Shown here: piece by piece, positions 41,202-48,827 of the stretch
How positions within the stretch are numbered: position 1 is the first letter of the stretch
Layout of the letters: each line of letters opens with the position of its first letter
From: Mycolicibacterium pyrenivorans
GTDB taxonomy: Bacteria; Actinomycetota; Actinomycetes; Mycobacteriales; Mycobacteriaceae
Direction: 5' to 3'
NCBI RefSeq assembly: GCF_025821625.1
Contig: NZ_JACKSH010000039.1
Location: forward strand, 1 to 63,040
DNA length: 63,040 nucleotides
Translations under genes and position numbers: made by a program
The notes under the pieces: model-generated
The model's input: the letters and a program-made list of their open reading frames with translations, nothing else
Told to the model about the DNA's origin: nothing
The model's database searches: none

Positions 41202-41470
41202 TGACGATCACGAACCTGCTGCGCACCCGGGCCACCGTCACGTGGCTGCTGCTCGTCGCGGCCACCGTGCTGTCGTGGGCGATAGGCGCGGAACACGGCA
41301 CCGGTTCGATGGTCGCGGTCGTGGTTCTGGCGATCGCCGCGATCAAGGTGCGCTACGTCGGGCTCGACTTCATGGAGCTGCGCCACGCCCCGATCCCGCT
41401 GCGCGCCGCCTTCGAGTGCTACTGCGTGGGCATGTGGGCGCTGCTGTCCGGCCTGTACCTGTGGCTGTGA
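41201..41470 (+). CDS. Cytochrome c oxidase subunit IV family protein
   Basis: 89 residues from ATG 41201, overlapping the previous TGA (TGATG). Three membrane spans: VTWLLLVAATVLSWAIG, MVAVVVLAIAAIKVRYVGLD and AFECYCVGMWALLSGLYLWL; the spacing and the FMELRHAPIPLR loop resemble the small prokaryotic COX4 family that accompanies NorE-like subunits. Last gene of a three-gene operon; convergent with the LLM enzyme 6 bp away. Confidence 0.85.
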   Translation: MTITNLLRTRATVTWLLLVAATVLSWAIGAEHGTGSMVAVVVLAIAAIKVRYVGLDFMELRHAPIPLRAAFECYCVGMWALLSGLYLWL

Positions 41471-41476
41471 AGGGCG

Positions 41477-42301
41477 CTACTTCAGTAGCGCGATCACCTT
41501 CGCGAACGCCTCGGCGTGGCGGTCCTGCACGGTGACGTAGCTGATGCCGTAGACATCGCGGTACCGGCGGATCCGGTCGGCCATCTCGTCGGTCGACCCC
41601 GACAGCACCCCCGGGTGCCGCACCAGCTCCTCGTCGGACAGACCGGGCAGGAAGTGACGGGGAATCGTCAGGTCGGGCATCGCGGAGTCGTCGACCGGCA
41701 TGGCGGTGACGGCGATGTTGAGCTCGAGGGCGTCGAAGCGCTCACCGGCTGCCTCGCGGACGTAGGCGATCCGATCGGCCAGCGGATCCCCGTCGGCGGT
41801 CGCTGCTCGGTCCCCTCCGGTGAGCCCGATGATGTCGGCCGACCGCGCCGCGATCCGCAGGACCCGGTCGCCGTTGCCTGCGATCATGATCGGCACATCG
41901 GGCAGGTGCTCGGCCATGTACTCGGTCGTCGCACGCAGGTGGTCGACGCGCTCGCCCGCGCTGGGGAACGGAATCCCGGCGGCGTCGAACTCCTCCTTGA
42001 CGTAGCCGGTGCCGAGCCCCAGATCGAAGCGACCCTCGGTGAGGTCACGCAGCGCGGCCACGTCGCGCGCCAGCAGGGCAGGCCGATAGAACGCCGAGTT
42101 GATCACGAACGTGCCGACTCGTAGCCTCGACGTCGCCATCGCGATGGTCGTCATCACCGGGAACGGTGCGGGGCCGCCCAGGTGGTCCGGGACGTGCATG
42201 ACGTCGAAGCCGAGATCCTCTGCTCGACGCGCCGCCCCCTCCAGAGCAGGGCGCGACGTGCCGCGCATGACTCCGACGCCGAACCGAAGATCCTTGGCCA
42301 C
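41477..42301 (-). CDS. LLM-class F420-dependent oxidoreductase
   Basis: 274 residues of the luciferase-like monooxygenase fold: FDVMHVPDHLGGPAPFPVMT, TSRLRVGTFVINSAFYRPAL, TEGRFDLGLGTGYVKEEFDA and IMIAGNGDRVLRIAARSADI are the standard segments of the F420-dependent branch abundant in mycobacteria. Slightly short relative to 300-340 residues but complete at both ends. Cofactor is inferred from subfamily; FMN cannot be excluded. Confidence 0.88.
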   Translation of the reverse strand: MAKDLRFGVGVMRGTSRPALEGAARRAEDLGFDVMHVPDHLGGPAPFPVMTTIAMATSRLRVGTFVINSAFYRPALLARDVAALRDLTEGRFDLGLGTGYVKEEFDAAGIPFPSAGERVDHLRATTEYMAEHLPDVPIMIAGNGDRVLRIAARSADIIGLTGGDRAATADGDPLADRIAYVREAAGERFDALELNIAVTAMPVDDSAMPDLTIPRHFLPGLSDEELVRHPGVLSGSTDEMADRIRRYRDVYGISYVTVQDRHAEAFAKVIALLK

Positions 42302-42371
42302 GAACCCGATCGTAGGCGCGATGTTTGGACCCGATTCGCCCTGGGCATTAAGCCAATCAAGTTGTTCCCCC

Positions 42372-42409
42372 GATCCGGCCCGTCGTCGAACTATCCGACG
42401 GGCCGGATC
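42372..42409 (+). terminator. Terminator/attenuator-like hairpin just before the GCS2 gene
   Basis: Perfect 14-bp stem (GATCCGGCCCGTCG and complement, 42372-42385 and 42396-42409) with a 10-nt loop, followed by AGTTTTCT, which resembles a Rho-independent terminator on the plus strand. It ends 11 nt before the ATG at 42421 and occupies the place of a Shine-Dalgarno sequence. Confidence 0.75.
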
Positions 42410-42420
42410 AGTTTTCTGTC

Positions 42421-43518
42421 ATGCCCAACATCCCCACACTCGGCGTCGAGGAGGAGTTCCTTCTCGTCGATCCCGCGTCCGGAGCCCCGATGGCGCGCAA
42501 CAGGGCGGTCGCCGACCGCGCGGCCGAGCACGGCGTCGAACTGCAGCTCGAACTCACCAGCTGTCAGGTCGAGACCACATCCGGCGTCGTCACCGACACC
42601 GCCGAGTTGCGTGAACAGTTGGTTCGGTTGCGGCGCACCGCCGCCAACGCCGCCGAGCGGACGAGGGCGCAACTGCTTGCCGTCGGGCTTCCGCCGACGC
42701 TGCCCAAAGAGTTCCCGATCACCGACACCCCCCGCTATCGCGACATCGGCGAGAGGTTCGGCATGATCGCCCACGAGCAGGGCATCTGCGGCTGCCACGT
42801 GCACGTCGCCGTCCCCGACCGCGACGTCGCCATCGCGGTCAGCAACCGGCTGCGGCCCTGGTTGCCCCTGTTGCTGGCCCTGACCGCCAACTCGGCGATC
42901 TACCGCAACGCCGACACCGGGCATGCCAGCTGGCGCAGCGTGCTGTGGGCGCGCTGGCCCAGCGCCGGCCCGCCGCCGCATTTCGATTCCGCCGACGAGT
43001 ACGACGCCGCGGTGCGGATGTTGTGCCGCGCCGACGTGATCCGCGACGAAGGCATGGTCTATTGGGATGTGCGGCCGTCGGAGGATTTCCCGACGGTGGA
43101 GGTGCGCGTCGCCGACGTCCCGGCGACGGTGGCGGAGACGGTGCTGTTCGCCGCGCTGGTCCGGGGCTGCGTGATGACGGCGCTGGACGACGAGCAACTC
43201 GGTTTGCCGGTGCTTCCGCTGGCGCCGTATGCCCTCAAGGCCGCGTACTGGAAAGCCGCTCGCGACGGACTCGACGGCAACGGCATCGACCTGGAGAGCC
43301 ACGCGCTCGCGCCCGCGCTGACCCTGCTGGAGGGGCTCGTCGAACGGGTCCGGCCCTCCCTGGAGGCCGCAGGCGACCACGAGCTGGTGACGACGGGCCT
43401 GGCCCGGGTCGCGCAGCTCGGCAACGGCGCCATGCGGCAGCGGCGGGCATGGGCTCGTCGTCACGACGTCCGCGATGTGCTCGACGCCGCCGCGGCGGCG
43501 ACGCTGGAAGCCCCTTAG
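42421..43518 (+). CDS. Carboxylate-amine ligase, GCS2/YbdK family
   Basis: 365 residues. TLGVEEEFLLVDP is the N-terminal signature of the glutamate-cysteine ligase 2 (YbdK/EgtA-related) family; ELTSCQVETTSGV, CGCHVHVAVPD, SWRSVLWARWPSAGPPPHFD and EVRVADVPATVAETV are further conserved segments forming the ATP-grasp-like active site. It joins an amino acid to a carboxylate, with weak glutamate-cysteine ligase activity in the E. coli relative. No ribosome-binding site is visible; the region is a hairpin. Overlaps the rskA 3' end by 4 bp (convergent). Confidence 0.9.
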   Translation: MPNIPTLGVEEEFLLVDPASGAPMARNRAVADRAAEHGVELQLELTSCQVETTSGVVTDTAELREQLVRLRRTAANAAERTRAQLLAVGLPPTLPKEFPITDTPRYRDIGERFGMIAHEQGICGCHVHVAVPDRDVAIAVSNRLRPWLPLLLALTANSAIYRNADTGHASWRSVLWARWPSAGPPPHFDSADEYDAAVRMLCRADVIRDEGMVYWDVRPSEDFPTVEVRVADVPATVAETVLFAALVRGCVMTALDDEQLGLPVLPLAPYALKAAYWKAARDGLDGNGIDLESHALAPALTLLEGLVERVRPSLEAAGDHELVTTGLARVAQLGNGAMRQRRAWARRHDVRDVLDAAAAATLEAP

Positions 43519-44261
43519 GTCAGCGGCAGTTCGGCGAACACCGGGCTGGTGGGCCGCGTCGACCCTCCGGGCGGTTCGACGGTGAACGCCAGGGCCTGCG
43601 ACGAGCCGAGGTCAGGGAGCACCGCGGTGGTCGACGGTGCGACGGCCTCCGCGTCCATGGTCCCGGCCGAGTGCGGACCGTCGGCGTCGACCAACCACAT
43701 CTGGTAGACGGTGCCCGGCTGCGGTGGCGGCACGTTGTTCATGACGAGGACGCCGGAGTCCCGCTCGCGGGAGAACACCACCGTGGCGATGCCGCCGCCC
43801 GGGATCTCCCCGGAGACGGTGCGCACGTCGGGCGCGGCGAAAACCTGATCGGCGGTCGACGGTGCCTGCGCGCCGGGCCGCAGGGCGAGGCCGACGCCGA
43901 GTGCGCCGAGCCCGATCGCCACGGTCGCCGCCGCGGCAAGCACCGGCTTGGCCCAGCGCCTGGACCGGTCGGAACTCTCGGGGCGTCTCATCGGGATGGG
44001 TTCGTCGGCGACGCGGCGGAGCAGTTGGGCCCGCAGCCGGGCCGGCGGCTCGACCGCGCCTGCAGCCGCCACGACGGCCATCGTCTCCCGCACGGCACGC
44101 ACCTCGGAGGCGAACGCCTCCGAGGTGTCGGGGGGCACGTCCCCGAGGCGGCGGTCGATGTCGGCGAGGTCGGCGTCGGTCAGCGCGTGCAGCGCGTAGG
44201 GCGTCGCGAACGACAACAGGTCGGCTCCGGCGGGTCCGGTGGGTCCGGTGGACTCGGTCAT
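43515..44261 (-). CDS. rskA: Anti-sigma-K factor RskA
   Basis: 248 residues. The N-terminal 80 residues (SFATPYALHALTDADLADID, FASEVRAVRETMAVVAAAGA, RAQLLRRVADE) form the cytoplasmic sigma-binding anti-sigma domain, then one membrane span (PVLAAAATVAIGLGALGVGL, about residues 104-123) and an extracytoplasmic RskA domain with GTVYQMWLVDADGPHSAGTM. RskA sequesters SigK until regulated proteolysis. The ATG at 44261 overlaps the sigK stop (ATGA), fixing the start; an upstream ATG at 44276 is less likely. Confidence 0.95.
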   Translation of the reverse strand: MTESTGPTGPAGADLLSFATPYALHALTDADLADIDRRLGDVPPDTSEAFASEVRAVRETMAVVAAAGAVEPPARLRAQLLRRVADEPIPMRRPESSDRSRRWAKPVLAAAATVAIGLGALGVGLALRPGAQAPSTADQVFAAPDVRTVSGEIPGGGIATVVFSRERDSGVLVMNNVPPPQPGTVYQMWLVDADGPHSAGTMDAEAVAPSTTAVLPDLGSSQALAFTVEPPGGSTRPTSPVFAELPLT

Positions 44262-44803
44262 GCCACCCCCAGACACCTGCGTAGGCCGCGAATGGCGTCA
44301 CGCATCCGCGATTTGATGGTTGCGAGGTTGGCCGACAACCGCTCGGACACCTGGACGTACGTCAGCCCCTCGTAGTACGCGAGCTGAATGCATTCCCGCT
44401 GCGTGTCGGTCAACGACCCCAGGCACTCGGTGACCTGACGACGCTCGTCGCTGCCGATGACCGCGTCGGCGACGTGGTCCGACGGCAGGTCCACGTTGGC
44501 GGCGCCGTAGCGGGAATCCCGGTTGCTGGCGGCCTGCTCGGAGCGCACCCGGTCCACCGCGCGCCGGTGGGCCAGCGTCATCAGCCAGGCCAGCGCTGAA
44601 CCGGCCGACGGGTCGTAGCTGTCGGCGCTGCGCCACACCTGCAGATAGACGTCCTGGGTGGTTTCCTCGCTGTACCCGGGATCACGCAACACCCGTGTGA
44701 CCAGGCCGAACACCCTGGACCGGGTCTGATCGTAGAAGGCTGCGAACGCGTCGACGTCCCTCCGGGCCACCTGGCGCAGGAGCGCGTCGAGTTCGGCGGT
44801 CAC
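44258..44803 (-). CDS. sigK: ECF RNA polymerase sigma factor SigK
   Basis: 181 residues from GTG 44803. Region 2: FYDQTRSRVFGLVTRVLRDP, YSEETTQDVYLQVWRSADSY, SALAWLMTLAHRRAVDRVRS; region 4: LTDTQRECIQLAYYEGLTYV, LATIKSRMRDAIRGLRRCLG. The sequence matches mycobacterial SigK closely (for example RYGAANVD and VTECL). SigK controls secreted antigens in the tuberculosis complex. The chosen GTG gives the family-like length and is 7 nt downstream of TAGGCT; the longer open frame upstream has no similarity. Confidence 0.95.
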   Translation of the reverse strand: MTAELDALLRQVARRDVDAFAAFYDQTRSRVFGLVTRVLRDPGYSEETTQDVYLQVWRSADSYDPSAGSALAWLMTLAHRRAVDRVRSEQAASNRDSRYGAANVDLPSDHVADAVIGSDERRQVTECLGSLTDTQRECIQLAYYEGLTYVQVSERLSANLATIKSRMRDAIRGLRRCLGVA

Positions 44804-44810
44804 GAGCGGT

Positions 44811-44816
44811 AGCCTA
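44811..44816 (-). promoter_or_regulatory. -10 element TAGGCT upstream of sigK
   Basis: On the minus strand TAGGCT is followed by 7 nt and the GTG of sigK, suggesting a local leaderless promoter in addition to the SigK-type promoter further upstream at 45854-45882. Confidence 0.5.
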
Positions 44817-44968
44817 GCCACCAGCGGCAACGTCGTCACGTTAATCGGGACTTCGCGGGGGTCGCCATGAAAAATAATGTGCGCGAACGGTATTCGCAGA
44901 AGTCCCGGCAAGTCGCCCATTTGCTTCCCGGTGAGCGCGCCCGGCGAGTGTCGCGGGAACGTCGATGG

Positions 44969-45700
44969 TCACGGTTGCCGCACCTTCTCCCGTTCCGCGC
45001 TCGGGTGAGGCACCACGGGCACTCGTCGGAGCCACAGCAGGATTCCCTGCACGCGGATGCTCAGCGTGTTCATCAACGGCGCCATCGGCGCGACGATCTG
45101 CAGCCCCACGATCTGGCCGATGCCTGCGCGTCTCCTGGTGCCCCGCATGGTGGCGACGAAGGCGGGCTGATTGTCACGGTGCAGCGAGATCGTGACGTCC
45201 AACTGGTCGTCCGGGTGGGGCGCCCGGACGAGATAGTGCCCGTCGACGCCGTTGAACGGTGACGCGTAGAGCTCCTTGGGCACCATCGCGGGCCGATCCT
45301 CGGACGGCGGAAGGAGATAGGCGTGGCGCCCGCCGTAGGTGTTGTGCACCTCGGCGATGACGTAGCGCAGCACACCACGGGCGTCGTGGCACCAGTACAT
45401 GCTCAGCGGATTGAAGACGTAACCGAGCACCCTGGCGTGCATCAGCGCGGTCACCTTGCCGCCCTGCAGGTTGATTCCCTTGTCGGCGAGGAACGCATCG
45501 ACGCGGCCGCGCAAGGTGTCGTCGTCGTCCCCCCAAAGATGATCGCGGGCATCGAACTTGGCGAACGGCCGCAGCCAGCGGGGCAGCCGCGGCAGCGCGT
45601 CGAGGTCGACGAACCAGCTGTAGCTGCGGTGTTCGAAATAGTGGTGCACCGGTGCGCGGCGCAGATGGGTGATCCTGGTCCGGTACAACGCGGCGGTCAT
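44969..45700 (-). CDS. DUF1365 family protein (sigK-locus gene)
   Basis: 243 residues. YRTRITHLRRAPVHHYFEHR, WFVDLDALPRLPRWLRPFAK, DHLWGDDDDTLRGRVDAFLA, LGYVFNPLSMYWCHD and AEVHNTYGGRHAYLL are conserved DUF1365 segments. In M. tuberculosis the homologue (Rv0448c) lies in the sigK locus between an amine oxidase (Rv0449c) and ufaA1 (Rv0447c); here neither neighbour is intact and the gene is followed after 165 bp by sigK. A role in membrane lipid modification is presumed. ATG 45700 is the family start. Confidence 0.88.
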   Translation of the reverse strand: MTAALYRTRITHLRRAPVHHYFEHRSYSWFVDLDALPRLPRWLRPFAKFDARDHLWGDDDDTLRGRVDAFLADKGINLQGGKVTALMHARVLGYVFNPLSMYWCHDARGVLRYVIAEVHNTYGGRHAYLLPPSEDRPAMVPKELYASPFNGVDGHYLVRAPHPDDQLDVTISLHRDNQPAFVATMRGTRRRAGIGQIVGLQIVAPMAPLMNTLSIRVQGILLWLRRVPVVPHPSAEREKVRQP

Positions 45701-45849
45701 CTCGCCACCGCCTCGGCGCCGAAGCCTTCCGCCGACCGGCCTGCGTCCCGCCGCATCGCCTGGAATTCCTGGGAGGCAACGCGTTCCGTACGGTTCGGTG
45801 TCGCCGACGACGGCGGTCGACCGGTTTGCTGGGCGTAGGAGTTCCACAT
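45697..45849 (-). CDS. Possible 50-residue leader ORF or remnant before the DUF1365 gene
   Basis: A short frame MWNSYAQQTGRPP...GAEAVAR whose TGA overlaps the DUF1365 ATG as ATGA. Its ATG lies 4 nt after the -10 half of the SigK-like promoter. It has no recognised domain. The last residues (RRDAGRSAEGFGAEAVAR) faintly recall the C-terminal FAD-binding helix of amine oxidases, the gene expected upstream at this locus in other mycobacteria, so it may be a degraded end of that gene. Could equally be chance. Confidence 0.3.
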   Translation of the reverse strand: MWNSYAQQTGRPPSSATPNRTERVASQEFQAMRRDAGRSAEGFGAEAVAR

Positions 45850-45853
45850 AGCC

Positions 45854-45882
45854 GTATTCGGAGCGGCGGGACCGGCGGATGG
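45854..45882 (-). promoter_or_regulatory. SigK-type promoter
   Basis: Minus strand: CCATCC (45882-45877), 15 nt, CCGAATAC (45861-45854). The published SigK consensus is about CCATCC and CCGAATCA. It is oriented toward the DUF1365 gene and, beyond it, sigK-rskA, so it would give SigK autoregulation. Confidence 0.75.
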
Positions 45883-45890
45883 GTGTCTTC

Positions 45891-46973
45891 CTAGGCGAAT
45901 TCCGACTTCCACGAGCGGGCGGCGGCGATCAGTCCCTGCACCAGCGCGGAGGTGGCGGGGGACAGGCCGTCGTCCCCGGGTATGCCGCTGCGGGGACCGA
46001 GGCCGCGCACCCGCGGCGACAGCTCCAGCTGTGCACCGCCGCCGCGCACCCGGTTGACCGGGTTGTCGGGGTGCATGCCGCGTAGTTCGCGGGGTATCGC
46101 GTCGAGGTCGGTGACCACCTGGTAGCCGGGGACGTCGATGTGGTGCGCGAGATGTTCGGCGAGCGCTCGGTGGCGGCCGCCGGCGAGGAGGTGCGTGCTG
46201 CGGCCGAGGCGGCCGTAACCGTGAACCGACACCGCGACGTCGACGTGATCGAGGAACTCGGCGAGTAGCTCGGACTCGCCGGGTCGGTAGAGCGCGGACG
46301 GAAGGTGATGCGGGTAGTGATCTGGGTGGCGCACCACGTACACCGATGCCGCTGCGGCGTCGGCGGCGCGTTCGGCGATCACCTCGGTCATCTGCTCCAG
46401 CCCGCCACCGTGGATGGCGAGGAAGCCGAACCGCGACCGCAGGGTGCTGTCCTCCGCCACCGCGGGGTCTGCGAGCAATTCGGAGAAGCTCTGCGGTGCA
46501 GCGGAATCGGAGTGATCCCGGCGTTGGGGCCAGCGGGCGGGATCCCAGCGCTCGAGAAACTCGATCCACCGGTGCGGCAGCCCGTGATGGCGGGCGCCGT
46601 CGAGGATCCGTTCCAGATAGCCGGGCCGCGGCGGGCCGGGTTCGGCGCGATGGTCGATGTAGACCCAGGCCGGGGCCGGACCCTCGTCGGTGCGCACCGT
46701 CAGCCGATCGCGGCGGTAGCGCACCGGCACGCCCTCGGCGCTGTCGAGCGTGGCGAGGTCCCGGTCGGACAGTCGCCACACCACGCCGTGGACCTCGCTA
46801 CCGGTGAACGGCTCGACGGTGGCGACCCCGCGTTCGTTGATCAACCAGTCGTGGTCGGCCAGCGTGGCACGGCGCGGATCGGTCGCATCGGGGCACCGGT
46901 GCGCCATCTGCCGCACGCACAGGTTGGACCCGTACGCGAAGTAGGCGTGCCCGCCTTCTCGCAGCCGCGACAT
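45891..46973 (-). CDS. Fusion: gamma-glutamylcyclotransferase domain plus poly-gamma-glutamate hydrolase domain
   Basis: 360 residues. The N-terminal 130 residues are a GGCT/AIG2-like cyclotransferase: YFAYGSNLCVRQM (glycine-rich substrate loop) and YRRDRLTVRTDEGPAPAWVY, with a candidate catalytic Glu around SAEGVPVRY. The C-terminal 190 residues match the zinc-dependent poly-gamma-glutamate hydrolase family (PghP/YjqB-like): FGFLAIHGGGLEQMTEVIAE, HHLPSALYRPGES and VDVAVSVHGYGR, giving the His/Glu ligands. Both halves act on gamma-glutamyl bonds, which makes the fusion functionally coherent. Its ATG directly follows the mntH TGA, so it is co-transcribed with the transporter. Confidence 0.8.
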   Translation of the reverse strand: MSRLREGGHAYFAYGSNLCVRQMAHRCPDATDPRRATLADHDWLINERGVATVEPFTGSEVHGVVWRLSDRDLATLDSAEGVPVRYRRDRLTVRTDEGPAPAWVYIDHRAEPGPPRPGYLERILDGARHHGLPHRWIEFLERWDPARWPQRRDHSDSAAPQSFSELLADPAVAEDSTLRSRFGFLAIHGGGLEQMTEVIAERAADAAAASVYVVRHPDHYPHHLPSALYRPGESELLAEFLDHVDVAVSVHGYGRLGRSTHLLAGGRHRALAEHLAHHIDVPGYQVVTDLDAIPRELRGMHPDNPVNRVRGGGAQLELSPRVRGLGPRSGIPGDDGLSPATSALVQGLIAAARSWKSEFA

Positions 46974-48215
46974 TCAGCCTGTGAGGGTCAGGTAGATGAG
47001 GACCACGTTCAGCAGACTAATGACCCCGGCAACACCCCAGCCCAGGGCGGTGGTGACGCGGTGGTTGGTGTCGGCGCCCATCAGGCGCGCATCGGCGGTG
47101 AGCCGCACCAGCGGGATCAGCGCGAACGGGATCCCGAACGACAGCACGACCTGCGACAACACCAGCGCCCGGCTCGGGTCGATGCCGACTGCCAGGATCA
47201 CCAGGGCCGGCAGCAGCGTGATGAGCCGGCGCGCCACCAGGGGTATGGACCGGCGCAGCAACCCCTGCATGATCATCGCGCCCGCGTACGCCCCGACGGA
47301 CGACGACGCCAGCCCGGATGCCAGCAGGCCGATCGCGAACAGCAGGGCGACGGTATGCCCGAGGGTGCCCTGCACGGCGTCGTGAGCGCCCTCGATGGAG
47401 TCGGTGTTCTCCATGCCCTGCAGGTTCGTCGCCGCGACCAGCAGCATCGACATGTTGACCGCGCCGGCGACCAACATCGCGATGCCGACGTCCCATTTGG
47501 TGGCGCGCAGCAGGAGCCGTCGCGCCGGGCCGGCGTCGGGGTGGCCGTGGCGGTCGCGTGCCAGGCCGGAGTGCAGGTAGACGGCGTGGGGCATCACGGT
47601 GGCGCCGAGCATCGCGGCGGCCAGCAGGATGCTCTCGGCGCCGTCGAACCGCGGTATCAGCCCCGCGGCGGCCTCGTCGATCGGTGGTGGCGCGGCCACC
47701 AGGCTGGTGAGGAAGCCGACCGCGATGACGAGTAGCAGGCCGGTGATGACGCGCTCGAACGTGCGCTGGCCGCGCCGGTCCTTCACGACGAGCAGCAGCA
47801 GAGACACCGCGCCGGTGATGACGCCGCCGACGAGCAGCGGCAGGTCGAAGAGCAGGTACAGCGCGATCGCACCGCCGACGACTTCGGCGAGATCCGTTGC
47901 CATGGCGACCAATTCGGCTTGGACCCAGTAGGCCAGCCGGCTCGTCTGTCCCATCTTCGCCCCGACGGCCTCCGGTAATGACAGGCCTGTGACCAAGCCG
48001 AGCTTCGCCGACAGGTACTGCACGAGGCACGCCATCAGGTTGGCGACGACGATGACCCAGACGAGCAGGAAGCCGAACTGGGCGCCGGCGCTGACGTTGG
48101 CCGCGACATTGCCGGGGTCGACGTAGGCGATCGCGGCGACGAAGGCGGGCCCGAGCAGGAGCCAACCCGGCCGCGTCCGCTGATGGACGTCCTGCGTCAC
48201 CGCACCCTCTTCCAT
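46974..48215 (-). CDS. mntH: Nramp-family divalent metal (Mn2+/H+) transporter MntH
   Basis: 413 residues with about eleven membrane spans. YVDPGNVAAN is the helix-1 metal-binding DPGN motif and GATVMPHAVYLHSGL the helix-6 MPH motif, both diagnostic of Nramp proteins. Imports Mn2+ (possibly Fe2+) with protons. Start ATG 48215; GTG 48200 (VTQDVHQR) is an alternative. An operator-like TTAGGGTAGACGAA overlaps a TACCCT -10 element just upstream. Adjoins the cyclotransferase/hydrolase fusion gene. Confidence 0.93.
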   Translation of the reverse strand: MEEGAVTQDVHQRTRPGWLLLGPAFVAAIAYVDPGNVAANVSAGAQFGFLLVWVIVVANLMACLVQYLSAKLGLVTGLSLPEAVGAKMGQTSRLAYWVQAELVAMATDLAEVVGGAIALYLLFDLPLLVGGVITGAVSLLLLVVKDRRGQRTFERVITGLLLVIAVGFLTSLVAAPPPIDEAAAGLIPRFDGAESILLAAAMLGATVMPHAVYLHSGLARDRHGHPDAGPARRLLLRATKWDVGIAMLVAGAVNMSMLLVAATNLQGMENTDSIEGAHDAVQGTLGHTVALLFAIGLLASGLASSSVGAYAGAMIMQGLLRRSIPLVARRLITLLPALVILAVGIDPSRALVLSQVVLSFGIPFALIPLVRLTADARLMGADTNHRVTTALGWGVAGVISLLNVVLIYLTLTG

Positions 48216-48236
48216 CCGGTTGAACGAACAGAAAAG

Positions 48237-48250
48237 TTAGGGTAGACGAA
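48237..48250 (-). promoter_or_regulatory. Candidate metal-repressor box upstream of mntH
   Basis: TTAGGGTAGACGAA (plus strand) matches an IdeR/MntR-like TTAGGTTAGCCTAA pattern in 11 of 14 positions, and its complement contains TACCCT, a plausible -10 element for mntH 24 nt upstream of the start codon. Which metalloregulator would bind cannot be decided. Confidence 0.45.
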
Positions 48251-48291
48251 ACCTCGACGTCAGGCCAGCGCCGGGTGAGAGAAGCGGGTCG

Positions 48292-48513
48292 TCACTCCCC
48301 GAGGCCGAAGCCTCCGACCAGCGGCCAGAAGCCGATGCCCTGCCAGCCGCCGTAATTCCACGGAGGCGGGGTGGTGATCAGCTGGGTGCTGCCGTTGGTC
48401 TCGCAATAGGTGACGGTGGACCCGATATCGGTGCAGTCGGGAGCCGCGGCTGCCACCGGCGCGCCGCCGATGGCGATCGCGGCGCCGGCGATCGCCAGCG
48501 CGAGAGCCTTCAT
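48292..48513 (-). CDS. Small secreted protein, unknown function
   Basis: 73 residues. MKALALAIAGAAIAIGGAPV followed by AAAAPDC is a Sec signal peptide with a likely cleavage after AAA; the mature part has two Cys (PDCTDIGSTVTYCETNGS), suggesting one disulfide, and an aromatic/Gly C-terminus (WNYGGWQGIGFWPLVGGFG). ATG 48513 has GAGGAG 7 nt upstream; the longer open frame to 48768 is antisense-like sequence over the next gene. Paralogous in design to the secreted protein at 48551-48802. Confidence 0.8.
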   Translation of the reverse strand: MKALALAIAGAAIAIGGAPVAAAAPDCTDIGSTVTYCETNGSTQLITTPPPWNYGGWQGIGFWPLVGGFGLGE

Positions 48514-48550
48514 GACCCGCTCCTCGTGAGGGTGTCGGTCCGGGCGTCCG

Positions 48551-48802
48551 TCAGAGGATGAACATCCCGTAGCCCCACGGGAACATCGACTGGCTGACGT
48601 TGGGCGCGAGGACGCTCGGGCGCGAATCGATCTGGGTGTTGCCGGGTGACGTGCACACTGTCGTCGAGCCGCCCTGTGTTCCGCCACCCTGCCCGGTCTC
48701 GGTGCAGTTCGGCTGGGCGAGTGCGGCAGGCGCGGCGGCGATCGCCACGGCGGCACCGCCGGCAACAAGGAAAGCAGCGAGGGTGCTGAGGCGAGCCTTC
48801 AT
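48551..48802 (-). CDS. Small secreted protein, unknown function
   Basis: 83 residues. MKARLSTLAAFLVAGGAAVA with AAAPAALAQ is a Sec signal peptide; the mature region has two Cys (PNCTETG and STTVCTSPG), a Gly/Ser-rich link and ends FPWGYGMFIL. Its design (two Cys, STxxCxxxGxTQ, aromatic-Gly tail) parallels the neighbouring 73-residue protein, suggesting tandem duplication. AAGGACC precedes the ATG. Confidence 0.8.
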   Translation of the reverse strand: MKARLSTLAAFLVAGGAAVAIAAAPAALAQPNCTETGQGGGTQGGSTTVCTSPGNTQIDSRPSVLAPNVSQSMFPWGYGMFIL

Positions 48803-48827
48803 GTCTTCATGGTCCTTCCAGCGTGAG

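Noticed and set aside
45850..46779. Arg/Pro-rich 310-codon frame antisense-frame to the cyclotransferase fusion
   Set aside because: Same strand as but out of frame with a motif-complete gene; composition is typical of a shifted GC-rich frame. Only its last 50 codons (45697-45849) are listed, with low confidence.
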